64,000 bases of DNA. Source: Tetramitus jugosus (lineage: Eukaryota > Heterolobosea > Eutetramitea > Acrasida > Vahlkampfiidae). Both the position numbers and the translations under genes were made by a program. This document shows positions 46,131 through 55,252 of the stretch, piece after piece (position 1 is the stretch's first letter; every line of letters starts with the position of its first letter). The notes below the pieces were generated by a model, which was not told the origin of the DNA, ran no database searches, and saw only the letters and a list, made by a program, of their open reading frames with translations. The DNA lies in the NCBI GenBank assembly GCA_937625935.1, contig OW569360.1, positions 310,001-374,000 on the forward strand, read 5' to 3'.

Positions 46131-46829
46131 ATGATACAGCGCAACAAACTTTCTTTCCTCTGTGTGCGTGGCTTCAGTACCGTTTCTTTCTCCTGTGCTC
46201 GTTCCTCTCAATTCGTCAAGTGGCCTGAGCAAATCACTGCGTCAAATCCTCTGGGACGAGAGAAGCGCTTGCAGCAGTACAAGCTCATAACTCAAGATCA
46301 ATTCTCAAAGTGTGCAGGAGGTGATCGCAGTAAGCTGTACCGATCTACAGAACAAGAACTAAAACAAAGAAATGCACTGAATTTGAGAGATGCCTTGGAA
46401 TATATATGCGTTTACATGACGTACAAGAACAGTCAGACAATGAAGGCTGAGGAATCCATGAGTGAAACTATTGATCGAATCAAGAACATGAAATACTTTG
46501 TTTCCTATGTTCAGCAGCTCTGGCAAGAAGTATTGTTAGCAAAGAAGGTGTCCAACAGTGAACAACAAATCTCTGAAGCTCCAAAGAGTCTCGAACAAGT
46601 ACTGGACAGTATTTTCTATCGTGTGTTTTCTGATGAGAGTGATGTACCAATGAAGCACTCACAAACAACTGACATGGTACTGTTGCACAAGATGGATTGG
46701 CCTGATATGTACGATATGGCAACCCTTATCGCTCTCTGCAAGTACAGCTATGTTCCATTTTGTTTTGCAACGACAGACCAACAGTTACCTTACCAGACGT
46801 ATGACACACTGGATCTGTCCCTTGTCTAA
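46131..46829 (+). CDS. unknown protein with mitochondrial-type leader
   Basis: 232 residues from the ATG at 46131. The open frame reaches back to 46044 inside the tRNA-Ala 3' half, so that part is not coding. The first 30 residues (MIQRNKLSFLCVRGFSTVSF) are basic and Ser-rich without acids, ending near SCARSSQF, typical of a mitochondrial presequence. The body is helical with YKLITQDQFSKCAGGDRSKL, ALEYICVYMTYKN and a C-terminal LLHKMDWPDMYDMATLIALC. No domain recognised. The start lies 41 bp after the tRNA end. Confidence 0.6.
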   Translation: MIQRNKLSFLCVRGFSTVSFSCARSSQFVKWPEQITASNPLGREKRLQQYKLITQDQFSKCAGGDRSKLYRSTEQELKQRNALNLRDALEYICVYMTYKNSQTMKAEESMSETIDRIKNMKYFVSYVQQLWQEVLLAKKVSNSEQQISEAPKSLEQVLDSIFYRVFSDESDVPMKHSQTTDMVLLHKMDWPDMYDMATLIALCKYSYVPFCFATTDQQLPYQTYDTLDLSLV

Positions 46830-47032
46830 TGAACCATATCGCACATCCTCACCTATACTAAGATCGCAACAGTATAAAAATGCGATGTAATCTTTTTTGT
46901 TCCCGGGGAACACTCAACCGAATTCCTTTTTTGATCCCTCCGTCGAACCTAAAACTATCAACATCATTCTTCATGATCATTAATCTCTTCTGAAACCCTT
47001 CAAGAACTGACTACTATTCATTGCAACAAGAT

Positions 47033-48634
47033 ATGCTGCTAAAACAACTGCGAGACCCTGTGAAGCTTGTGCACACAATCATTCGAATCGCGATTCTTCT
47101 CTCCACTCTGCTGACAGAATTCCTCTGCTTGAGACTCGGTATCAGGAGACCCAAAAGAACTGAAGCTCTTCAAAATAATTTTGCACCAGTGTTCGATGAA
47201 CTTGATAATCGAGAGCACGTGGTTTACGGCTGTTCTCGACCACTCTCCCCTGATTTTCCTCCTGGAATTTTTGTCAGGAATGGACCCAATCCTCAATACA
47301 CTCCCACAAGAGGTAATTACCATTGGTTTGATGGAGATGGTCACTTGCACTCCATTCTCATCGAAGAAGATAGAAAGGTTCGCTACAAGAATTGTTTTGT
47401 GAGAACTGAGAAATATCTGATGGAGAAGCAGCATCAGCAACCCATTCTCTATGGTATAGCTCACAAAGGAAACCCGTTCATTTACTTGGATTATCTTTTC
47501 CAAAAAGTGTTTTGTGGTTTGAAATCGATCCCGAACCACAACGCCGCAAACACCTCAATTGAGTATCATAACGGGAAGTGCCTCGCTTTGTTCGAAGCAG
47601 GTAAACCTCATGAGATTGAACTACCTTCGTTGGAAACAAAGGGTATTTATGATTTCAATGGTCAACTGAAGCACCATATGACTGCTCATCCAAAGCTTGA
47701 TCCAGTGACAGGAGATTTAATCTTCTTCGCCTACAATGTGAAACCCTCCCTGATTCATTATTCCATCGCGAATAAGAAAGGAGAGATAGTTCATGATGTT
47801 AACTTCACTGAAGCACCCTTCTCTACCATGATGCATGATTTCGCGTGCACTGAAAAGTATACTTTGATTAATTATTTTCCTTTTAAATTGAATCCCCAGT
47901 TAATATTGGAGGGGAGAGTACCTTTTGAGATGGATGATAAGGATGTGACGAAAATTGCTGTCATTCCTCGTTACTATCAACCAGACAAGGACGAAATCAA
48001 GTGGTTCACAGCCAAAAAAGGCTACTCGTTCCACACAGTGAATGCTTATGATGATGGCGATTGGATTGTTATGAGATGTTGTTTCTCTGATGATATGACT
48101 CTCGAATTGTTTGAACAAGACCTTACAAAACCAAAGTTCAACCCGCGTTTGTATGAATGGAGGTTGAACACGAAAACAGGAGAAGTGAAGGAACAATCTT
48201 TGCTGTTTAGAAATGAAGCTCATACGGAAGAAGATCCAATGGAGCTTTTCTGTGATTTTCCTGTTATTAATGACGATTATGAGTGCCGAAAGAATCGATA
48301 TAGCTGGGTTGCTTTGACTCAACCCGATAGTGTATTGATGGGTCGACTGTGTAAGGTTGACTTTGAGAAAATGACTTATAGAACATACTCTTTTGATCCC
48401 AGTCATATGTCTGGTGAATGGTCCTTGGTGAAAAAGTTGAATGCCAAGAACGAAGACGATGTTTATGCTATGTCATTTGTTTACAATGAGAAAGCCAAGA
48501 CAAGTTCATTCCAAGTGATTGATGGCAAAACTCTCGAGAAGGATACACTCTCGGTGTTCCCTCTGCCCAGAAGAGTACCGCATGGTTTCCATGGAAAATT
48601 TATCACTAAATCAGAGTACACTGCTCAAACCTAG
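47033..48634 (+). CDS. carotenoid oxygenase family enzyme (CCD/RPE65 type)
   Basis: 533 residues from the ATG at 47033; a TTG four codons earlier opens the frame. An N-terminal hydrophobic helix (TIIRIAILLSTLLTEFLCL) suggests membrane attachment. PPGIFVRNGPNPQYTP and YHWFDGDGHLHSI are family signatures. The four iron-binding histidines can be assigned to MTAHPK, MMHDFA, SFHTVNAY and PHGFHG, in the expected order of the seven-bladed propeller. Members oxidatively cleave carotenoids, apocarotenoids or stilbenes with Fe(II) and O2. In an amoeba a dietary apocarotenoid or aromatic substrate is likely, but this is inference. Single exon; convergent with the esterase gene. Confidence 0.93.
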   Translation: MLLKQLRDPVKLVHTIIRIAILLSTLLTEFLCLRLGIRRPKRTEALQNNFAPVFDELDNREHVVYGCSRPLSPDFPPGIFVRNGPNPQYTPTRGNYHWFDGDGHLHSILIEEDRKVRYKNCFVRTEKYLMEKQHQQPILYGIAHKGNPFIYLDYLFQKVFCGLKSIPNHNAANTSIEYHNGKCLALFEAGKPHEIELPSLETKGIYDFNGQLKHHMTAHPKLDPVTGDLIFFAYNVKPSLIHYSIANKKGEIVHDVNFTEAPFSTMMHDFACTEKYTLINYFPFKLNPQLILEGRVPFEMDDKDVTKIAVIPRYYQPDKDEIKWFTAKKGYSFHTVNAYDDGDWIVMRCCFSDDMTLELFEQDLTKPKFNPRLYEWRLNTKTGEVKEQSLLFRNEAHTEEDPMELFCDFPVINDDYECRKNRYSWVALTQPDSVLMGRLCKVDFEKMTYRTYSFDPSHMSGEWSLVKKLNAKNEDDVYAMSFVYNEKAKTSSFQVIDGKTLEKDTLSVFPLPRRVPHGFHGKFITKSEYTAQT

Positions 48635-48691
48635 ATAGTTTGATCATAAATAATTGTAATATACATGTTTCAAAGTTGTACTATTCATAAG

Positions 48692-50514
48692 CTATGAATT
48701 GTAGAAGCGATAGCCCCATTTGTCCCACATATCACACTTGTCCCTTCGGTAGCCAACTTGCAATGAAACCTTTGGTGTCTCTAGCTTCATGTAGTTCAAA
48801 TTTTGTGGCGTAAACTGCTCCCATTGGACAGGAGGAGAGTTTGGTCCCTTGTTTGGTGATCCAGAGTAAGCAAAGTTGGTCCAATAATCGATCATAGTAT
48901 CTGACAATCTTCCTTCATCTGCAGTTGGAGAATATTTGCTAAAGGTGTGGAAAGTGAATGGCATATCTGCACCATGACATGTATGATTGACACAAAATGG
49001 ATACTTTGGTCCCCAACCATCGAATGATAAAGCATGATCGAACACATAAAGATACATGTTGGCATTGACGCTTCTTGTCTGATTATAAGCAGCTGCTAAA
49101 GCATATCGAGTAGGTGCAGTAAAAATGTAATCCGTTCCCAGCACGGAAAGATCCTCTCTCTTGTCCGAATGGAGAGCAGGATAGGCCTTCTGTACTGTCC
49201 AATAGTGCTTAAAGAATAAAGCAGCTATAGCAGCTTCATACTCTACATAGTTCATTGGAGTACTCATTGCCAAGTAGATAAACATGCGAGCCTCTTCAGA
49301 GCATGATCCAAACATTAAATCTGTCTTGAAGAATTGGCCTGTCAAAAAAGATTCAATCAATTGTGTCTTCAGCTCAATACCATCAATGACTGGAGTATAG
49401 GGCATGAAGAGAGTAAATGGATGACGGATATTGAGGTGAGAAGTGGCGGCATCCTGATACACAACAATATCTTGCCACTTCAATGACATGTAGCACTGAT
49501 CAGATGGATCATTTTGACAACCAGCTTCCTTTGCAAAATATCCGCTAAACTTATCAGCAACATCGGGAGTCAAGAATGGAATGGAAAGAGGGTTGCTCTG
49601 GATGATAACCTTGTGAAATAGTCCTTTGCTCAACGGGGACATTAAATGAGTCTAGAAGTAAAAATACATGGAAGGTCGTGGGTAATTAATCGGCAACAGA
49701 AATTTGCCAGTTAGTTCAAATTGTGATTATTGAAATTTGACTGTGGTGACCTAAATCTGACTGGAGCTCCACGATATCATGTCCCACCCAACAACAAAAA
49801 ACACAGGAGTGTAGTAATACATACATTGACACTGGCAGCTCCAGCAGACTCACCAAACAGAGTTACACGATTTGCATCACCTCCAAATTGACCAATATTC
49901 TTTTGCACCCATTGAAGTGCCATTCTCTGATCTTGAATTCCCAAATTACCCTTAATGCCTCTCTTCTTATCAACCATGAAGCCCAACAATCCCAATCGAT
50001 AATTTATCGTCACGAGAATGACTTTTCCCCGATTTACAAAATATCCTCCTTCATAGAGATCACAATTCGCCGTACCCATATCAAAATGACCACCAGGAAT
50101 AAAGATCATGACAGGCAAATTGGTAGAATTTGCAGTGGAGGAAGAAATGGGTCTATACACATTCAATGAAAGACAATCTTCACTTGTCTCTGTTGCACAG
50201 AGACCTGCAGGCAGAGAACAAAGTTGAGGACATTGTGGACCAAACTGAGAAGCATCCAAGTCTTGTGTCCATGAACTTGGCTCAACAGGTGACCTCCATC
50301 GATAGTTTCCAGTTGGGGCAGCAGCAAATGGAATATTCTTCCAATATTGATAACCAACATTGGTGTCAGTGGCACCGAGCACTGGTCCGTTGCTTGTTTC
50401 TACTCTGATGCGTTGGGCTTTGATTTCAGTCGAAAAGCAAACGAAAAGAAGAAGGCAGACAACGGACAGCAAACAAGAAAGTTGCCGCACAAATGTAAAT
50501 TTGACCTTTTGCAT
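48692..50514 (-). CDS. secreted type-B carboxylesterase, two exons
   Basis: Exons are 49825-50514 and 48692-49651, with a 173-nt intron (donor gtatgt, acceptor ttctag). Product 549 residues from the ATG at 50514, which starts a signal peptide (MQKVKFTFVRQLSCLLSVVC). Alpha/beta-hydrolase landmarks are present. IPFAAAPTGNYRWRSP and CLSLNVYRP are cholinesterase-type signatures. The oxyanion segment FIPGGHFDMG has Pro where most have His. The nucleophile elbow is GESAGA (Ser about 223). A Glu in GSCSEEARMF is the probable acid and the His in NHTCHGADMPF completes the triad. N-glycosylation sequons and Cys pairs fit a secreted or lysosomal enzyme hydrolysing carboxylic esters; substrate unknown. 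Confidence 0.92.
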
Positions 50515-50834
50515 GAAGAAGAATAGATGAGATGTTGTTTGTTGTGAGCTCAATCAAAATTGTGTGTTTCCTGTGCGTGTTCTGAATGTCAACAACAGCT
50601 GTGCGATCGAAAGAAGGGATGGATGACAATGTCTCGGGATAATATCATCATCGGAAAAATGAAGTATGTAGAAGAGTCGACTTGAGAAGCATCAACTCCG
50701 CAACTCCGTAAAACACCGACTAATTTCACACGCAATCGGATGTCGTGTTTGAAACTTGTCGATCTTATTTGACCGTTTCCATCGTGTTGCATTCTTCACA
50801 ACACGCACAAAAAAAAACAGAAACAATACCAACC

Positions 50835-51567
50835 ATGAAGTTCATTCTATTGATCGCTGTCGCTCTTATCGCCTTTGCTTTGGCACACAACGTCCAAGCT
50901 GACTCCACCCTTCCAAACTACCCACCTGCAAGTCAATTGCAAGCTAACGTCACCTTCCAACCAGGTCTCTATGAGAATGACAAGCAAAAGTTCACTGGTG
51001 TCTTCCACTTTAACTCTGACAGCAAAAAGTACTCCTTGTTGGCTCATGATGCCATCAGAACTACTGAAATCTCCATCTTCCTTGTAAGTGTTTCTCCGTG
51101 TTTTTTGGCGCGCAAAAGCTTTTTACAAATGATTGTTCCGATTCGCTAATCATCTCTCTTTGTTTTGTGAATGATTGTCTACATAGGAGGACTCTCACAC
51201 CCAATACGTCATGTCCGAATTCGGTGAGTTTGGCTTCGATTGCATCAAGTACACCAATGACGGTTTGACTGGCTTTGCTGGTGCTTTCATCCCTCCATTT
51301 GGCTTTGACATGAGCTCTGCTACCTACAGTGGTGTTGCTGCCTGTGCTGCTGGAAACTGCGATGCTTTCGAAATTAAGTCTGCCTCTGGTGTTAGTGCTA
51401 CCTTGCTCTTTGAAGAAGGTACCTCTGCTGACAGAAAGTTGGTTGGTGTTGAGACTGTTGACGCTCAACACAACAAGAGATCTGCTCAATTCTCCAACTG
51501 GCAAGTTACCACTCAAGATGACAGCTACTTCAAGCTCCCAACCAAGGCTAAGTGTCATGCTCCATAA
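50835..51567 (+). CDS. small secreted protein of unknown family, two exons
   Basis: Exons are 50835-51083 and 51187-51567; the 103-nt intron has donor gtaagt and acceptor acatag. Product 209 residues, beginning with a signal peptide (MKFILLIAVALIAFALAHNV). The mature part is beta-rich with YENDKQKFTGVFHFNSDSKK, FGFDCIKYTNDGLTGF, a CAAGNC pair and a final Cys (KAKCHAP), so two disulfides are likely. Codon use is strongly biased to ACC, AAG, GGT, GCT, which in protists usually marks high expression. No family recognised; ependymin-like lipid-binding folds were considered from the pattern but not supported. Confidence 0.8.
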
Positions 51568-51937
51568 ATTTGATCATATCGAATAAACTATGATCTATCT
51601 TTTTTTTTAGCAAACAAGAAGGTTGTTTTAAAAGAGTTTTGTAATGAAGAGAGCAAAAGACCACATTGTATTTCGAAAAACGATGTGTAATAAGAAAGAA
51701 TAATAAGTAAAACAACAACCTTAAGGTTTGGCATGCAAAATCTATTGCCAAAGTTTCATTTTGTAATTTACCATCCATGAATGTTTTGTACAGGGCAAGT
51801 TTACTAGGAAATTCTTGAATTGTGTGCACCTTTTTGCAATTCAACAATCTCACACATCGACAAACTCTTTGGTCACAAAATATGCACATGCAAAAAAACC
51901 CCTATTCTCACGTAATAATTTCATAATTCGCATTTCT
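51568..51937. other. convergent spacer
   Basis: 370 bp between the 3' ends of the secreted-protein and NDUFB11-like genes. AT-rich with a T9 run at 51601-51609. A 113-codon minus-strand frame (51548-51889) is Phe/Leu/Cys-biased and overlaps the secreted protein's end; I do not consider it a gene. Confidence 0.45.
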
Positions 51938-52333
51938 TTAATTTTGTTGTTCTCTTTGTTCTCTTGCTCGCTTTCTTCGCAAAAACTCATCATCGGCCCA
52001 AGTATCAACAGAGTAATCCGGCTTAAAAGTCAAACATAACAAGAGTGCAAGCAAAGAACCACCAAACAGCAAATAATGTCCAAATTCCCATCCTTCATTT
52101 TGGTAGGATTGTCCCTTTGGTATATTGAACAATCTTCCTTCATCGTCAGTGTAGTGTTCGTGGTGATGGGTGTCGTGGTCGTGATGATGATCATCGAGGT
52201 GAGCTGGTGCTGCACCACCGTTCTTCACTGGTGTAGTGTGGAATTTTTGTTGTTGAACGGATAGGAAGAGTCTTTGTTGATGTTGTCTCTTGGTTACTGC
52301 TGAAACCAATAATCTTCTTGCTGCGCTGTTCAT
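51938..52333 (-). CDS. mitochondrial complex I subunit NDUFB11/ESSS-like
   Basis: 131 residues. A basic presequence (MNSAARRLLVSAVTKRQHQQ) ending near KFHTTPVKNGG is followed by a His/Asp-rich segment. Then comes GWEFGHYLLFGGSLLALLLC, a single membrane helix, with TFKPDYSVDTWADDEFLRRKRARE behind it. The pattern W..R..FFFG(helix)..LPDY...eW...EA.R is that of NDUFB11 (ESSS), a single-span accessory subunit of the complex I membrane arm. The match is by recalled pattern over about 55 residues. His-rich stretch (HHHDHDTHHHEH) is unusual. Divergent from PAN3 with about 265 bp between. Confidence 0.65.
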   Translation of the reverse strand: MNSAARRLLVSAVTKRQHQQRLFLSVQQQKFHTTPVKNGGAAPAHLDDHHHDHDTHHHEHYTDDEGRLFNIPKGQSYQNEGWEFGHYLLFGGSLLALLLCLTFKPDYSVDTWADDEFLRRKRAREQREQQN

Positions 52334-52598
52334 TGCTGGAAAAAAAGATGTTTTTGTTGTTGCTTTGCGTGGTTTTTTTTCTCATCGGAAAAAACATTCA
52401 TTGTAATCAATTTCACCAGCTCCGACAAATGACGCAGAAACTGGACAGTCCGACAAAAAGCTTCGAGATCAAGAAGGCAACAACTGATTGCAATATTTCA
52501 ACTTGTGTCAAAAATTTTATCAAAGCTTTGTTGTTGCATTTGATTGTGAAGATACGACCAATCATCGTTTGCACAATTGAAAAAAAAGCTGTTGTACT

Positions 52599-54848
52599 AT
52601 GAAACCGCAAACTGCTGCTTTTTATCCATCGACCAACAAGAACAATACCAACAATAGTAGTATGAAGTCAGTGAGCAGTGGCATGAGTGCCTCTTCGAGT
52701 CCATTCATACCCAGTCAATCATCGTCGTTTGGCTCTCCATCGACATCATCATTGTTCATTCCATCGTCTCCCTCATCTTCTTCTGCGTCGATGGCTACTC
52801 ACCATCATTATCACTCTCAACAGGTATGACGATTATACGACGACTAGAATTTTTTTAAAAGTCATTAACTTTTTTTGTGTTGTCACAATTAACTTGTTGT
52901 TGGTTATTTGTTGTGATCCAATCAACAATAGAATATTGCTTCACCAGTCAAGTCCACTCCATTCTATCCACAATCTCAACAAGCATCTTCTTCTTCATCT
53001 TCTACAATCGGTCATCATCACCATCATAGTCATCATAGTCATCATCAGTCGCAGCAGCAATCAAAATCACCACAACCATCATTCATTCCATTTTATCCAT
53101 CTGTCAGCACTACTGATTCATCTACTGCCTATGGAAGTCCCAGTCGATCATCTACACTGCAACAACAGACGAGGCACAATCAACATCATCAACACTACCA
53201 TCAACTACAACAGCAGCAGTCACAGCAACCACAACCACAACAACAACTATATTCAACGAAGAACATGACGTCCTCTGCTCCCTTTAGACCATCGTTGGAC
53301 TCGACTCAAAAAGTGCAAAAGTTGAACATGTCGAGTGGAAGTGGTCAAGGTGCCTATTCACGTCTTGCTACTTCATTCTCGCCAATTGCTTCCTCTTCGC
53401 CAATGCCCTCCTCTCCGTATGCTTCTGTGGATCATCAGCATCATCATCATGCAACAACCACTGTTGCACCACCATATGCTTCTTCGAGTACTCCCTATCG
53501 ATCTGTTGCCTCCTTTTCAATGAATGAAGGATTGAGACAAATGCTAGTGAATCGAACAATGCTTGCACACCGATTAATGACACCTTCAGAGTTGAGTGAA
53601 ACACAGGTTCCAACCAATGTACAGCACTTTCATTCATTGTACCCATTGGATGCATCTGTCAACATTCAAAACAGCGACAACCAATCGAAAATTTGTAATT
53701 TTATGACAGAGGTGTACAAAGCAGTGAATTCAATGAATGGATCTCCGTGTGTGCTGAGGCGAATAAAGGCAATATCATCCAATTCGAAGACAAGCCTTCC
53801 GTCATGGGAATTTGCAAATCGATACGTGGACATTTGGAAGCAGTTGAAACATCCGAATATTGTTGGTCTGCAGTCCCTATTCAGTACGAGTGAGTTTGGA
53901 GCATCTGCTTCCTCGCCAGAATGGGTGTTTGTGTATGATTATTTTGTGGGAAGTGAAAGTTTGGAGGCACATTATTCTGTGAACGCGATTCGTGCACCTC
54001 CAGAGCCGATCATGTGGAGTTACATTTGTCAAATTGTGTCTGCGCTAAAAGTGATACATGCATCTAGTCTAGCGTACAGAGCACTGCATTCATCAAAGGT
54101 GTTATTGCTGTCCAGTAACAGGCGCATTAAGTTGAACTGTGTTGGACTATTGGATGTATTATGTCCAGTTCGCGAGAGAGATGCACCAGAAGATCAACCG
54201 CTCGACGAAGAACAAGTCGATAACATTTATTATGATCAGTTGGCAGAACTTCAGGATCAAGACATTATGGATCTTGGATATCTATTATTGAACTTGGCGA
54301 GCAAGAGCAATGATGCCAAGTTACATGTTGACAAGCGACTATCCGAAATTGAGAATGTGTATTCTGAGGAGTTTGTAGACCTCGTGAAGTATTTGGTATC
54401 GGAGGGTGAGGAGTTGAAATCCATTGATGATATCATAAACATGATAGGTTCGCACTATCATGACGAAACAGTCTACTTGTATGAACAAAATGATTACCTG
54501 GAGGACGAGCTGGTCAAGGAACTCGATAATGGAAGACTGTTACGACTTCTGGTGAAACTAAACTTTGCAATTCAGTACGCAGAGGAACAACAAAAGTATA
54601 CGAACTCGGATTCTGGTGATCTACATGTACTTTTACTTTTTAGTGACTATTTATTCAAGCAGGTCAATTCAGATGGTTCACCTGTGATAGACTATGGTCA
54701 CATTACGGAAACGCTTAACAAACTAGATGCTGGTACGAGCGAAAAGCTTCTTTTAATGAGTAAGGATGAGCAATCTCTCATTGTAGCTAGTTTCAAGGAG
54801 CTCAAGAGGAGCGTCAACCAAATATTTAAGTTCTTCTTTGAGCTATGA
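52599..54848 (+). CDS. PAN3: PAN3, pseudokinase subunit of the PAN2-PAN3 deadenylase, two exons
   Basis: Exons are 52599-52823 and 52932-54848; 108-nt intron (gtatga...acaatag). Product 713 residues. The first 250 are Ser/His/Gln-rich with FYP motifs; the very start (MKPQTAAFYP) resembles a PAM2 motif for binding poly(A)-binding protein. The pseudokinase domain (about 300-570) includes VLRRIKAI, WKQLKHPNIVGLQSLF, SALKVIHASSLAYRALHSSK (no HRD) and LNCVGLLDVL (no DFG). The C-terminal knob contains RLLVKLNFAI, LLLFSDYLFKQVNSDGSPVI and ITETLNKLDAGTSEKLLLMS, the most conserved PAN3 block. PAN3 recruits the PAN2 exonuclease to shorten mRNA poly(A) tails in the cytoplasm. No N-terminal CCCH finger was seen. 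Confidence 0.92.
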
Positions 54849-55252
54849 TATTTGATGAAAGGAAAGAAATATTTATTCACTATATAAATACATATTATTG
54901 TAGATACAGTGCATGATTGTTTGTTTGGGATTCGACATTTCCAAAGACAGACTAGAGTGGTCTGTTGCCAAAGTAGTTCCCGTTGCCCTCGATCTGATGT
55001 TCCGTAGAACCGGGATAATCGGTTCCAGTTGGGTATCTACGACGACTTCGAGACCAACAACTTTCCACACCGGTGAAGGGTCCTATTTTTGTTGGACTCT
55101 GGAATGGCCTTTTAAAACTTCTGAATACTACTCTCACTTCTTTCCCTATTTATTTATAATTGTGGCTCCTCCAAGGCTCCATACTTGAGACTGAACAGAA
55201 ACTTGAATCAAGAGATTTAATACTGCGAATAGAAGAAGACAAAAGTAGTGAT
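54849..55252. other. spacer with one exon-like minus-strand stretch
   Basis: 404 bp between PAN3 and the kinase gene, no gene with a proper start. A minus-strand frame at 54952-55137 (VVFRSFKRPFQSPTKIGPFT, then RSRRRYPTGTDYPGSTEHQI, to the TAG) reads like protein but has no ATG; it may be the last exon of an unplaced gene. The opposite strand is also open. Confidence 0.35.

Noticed and set aside
51548-51889. 113-codon minus-strand frame downstream of the secreted protein
   Set aside because: Phe/Leu/Cys-biased, overlaps coding sequence and lacks any motif.
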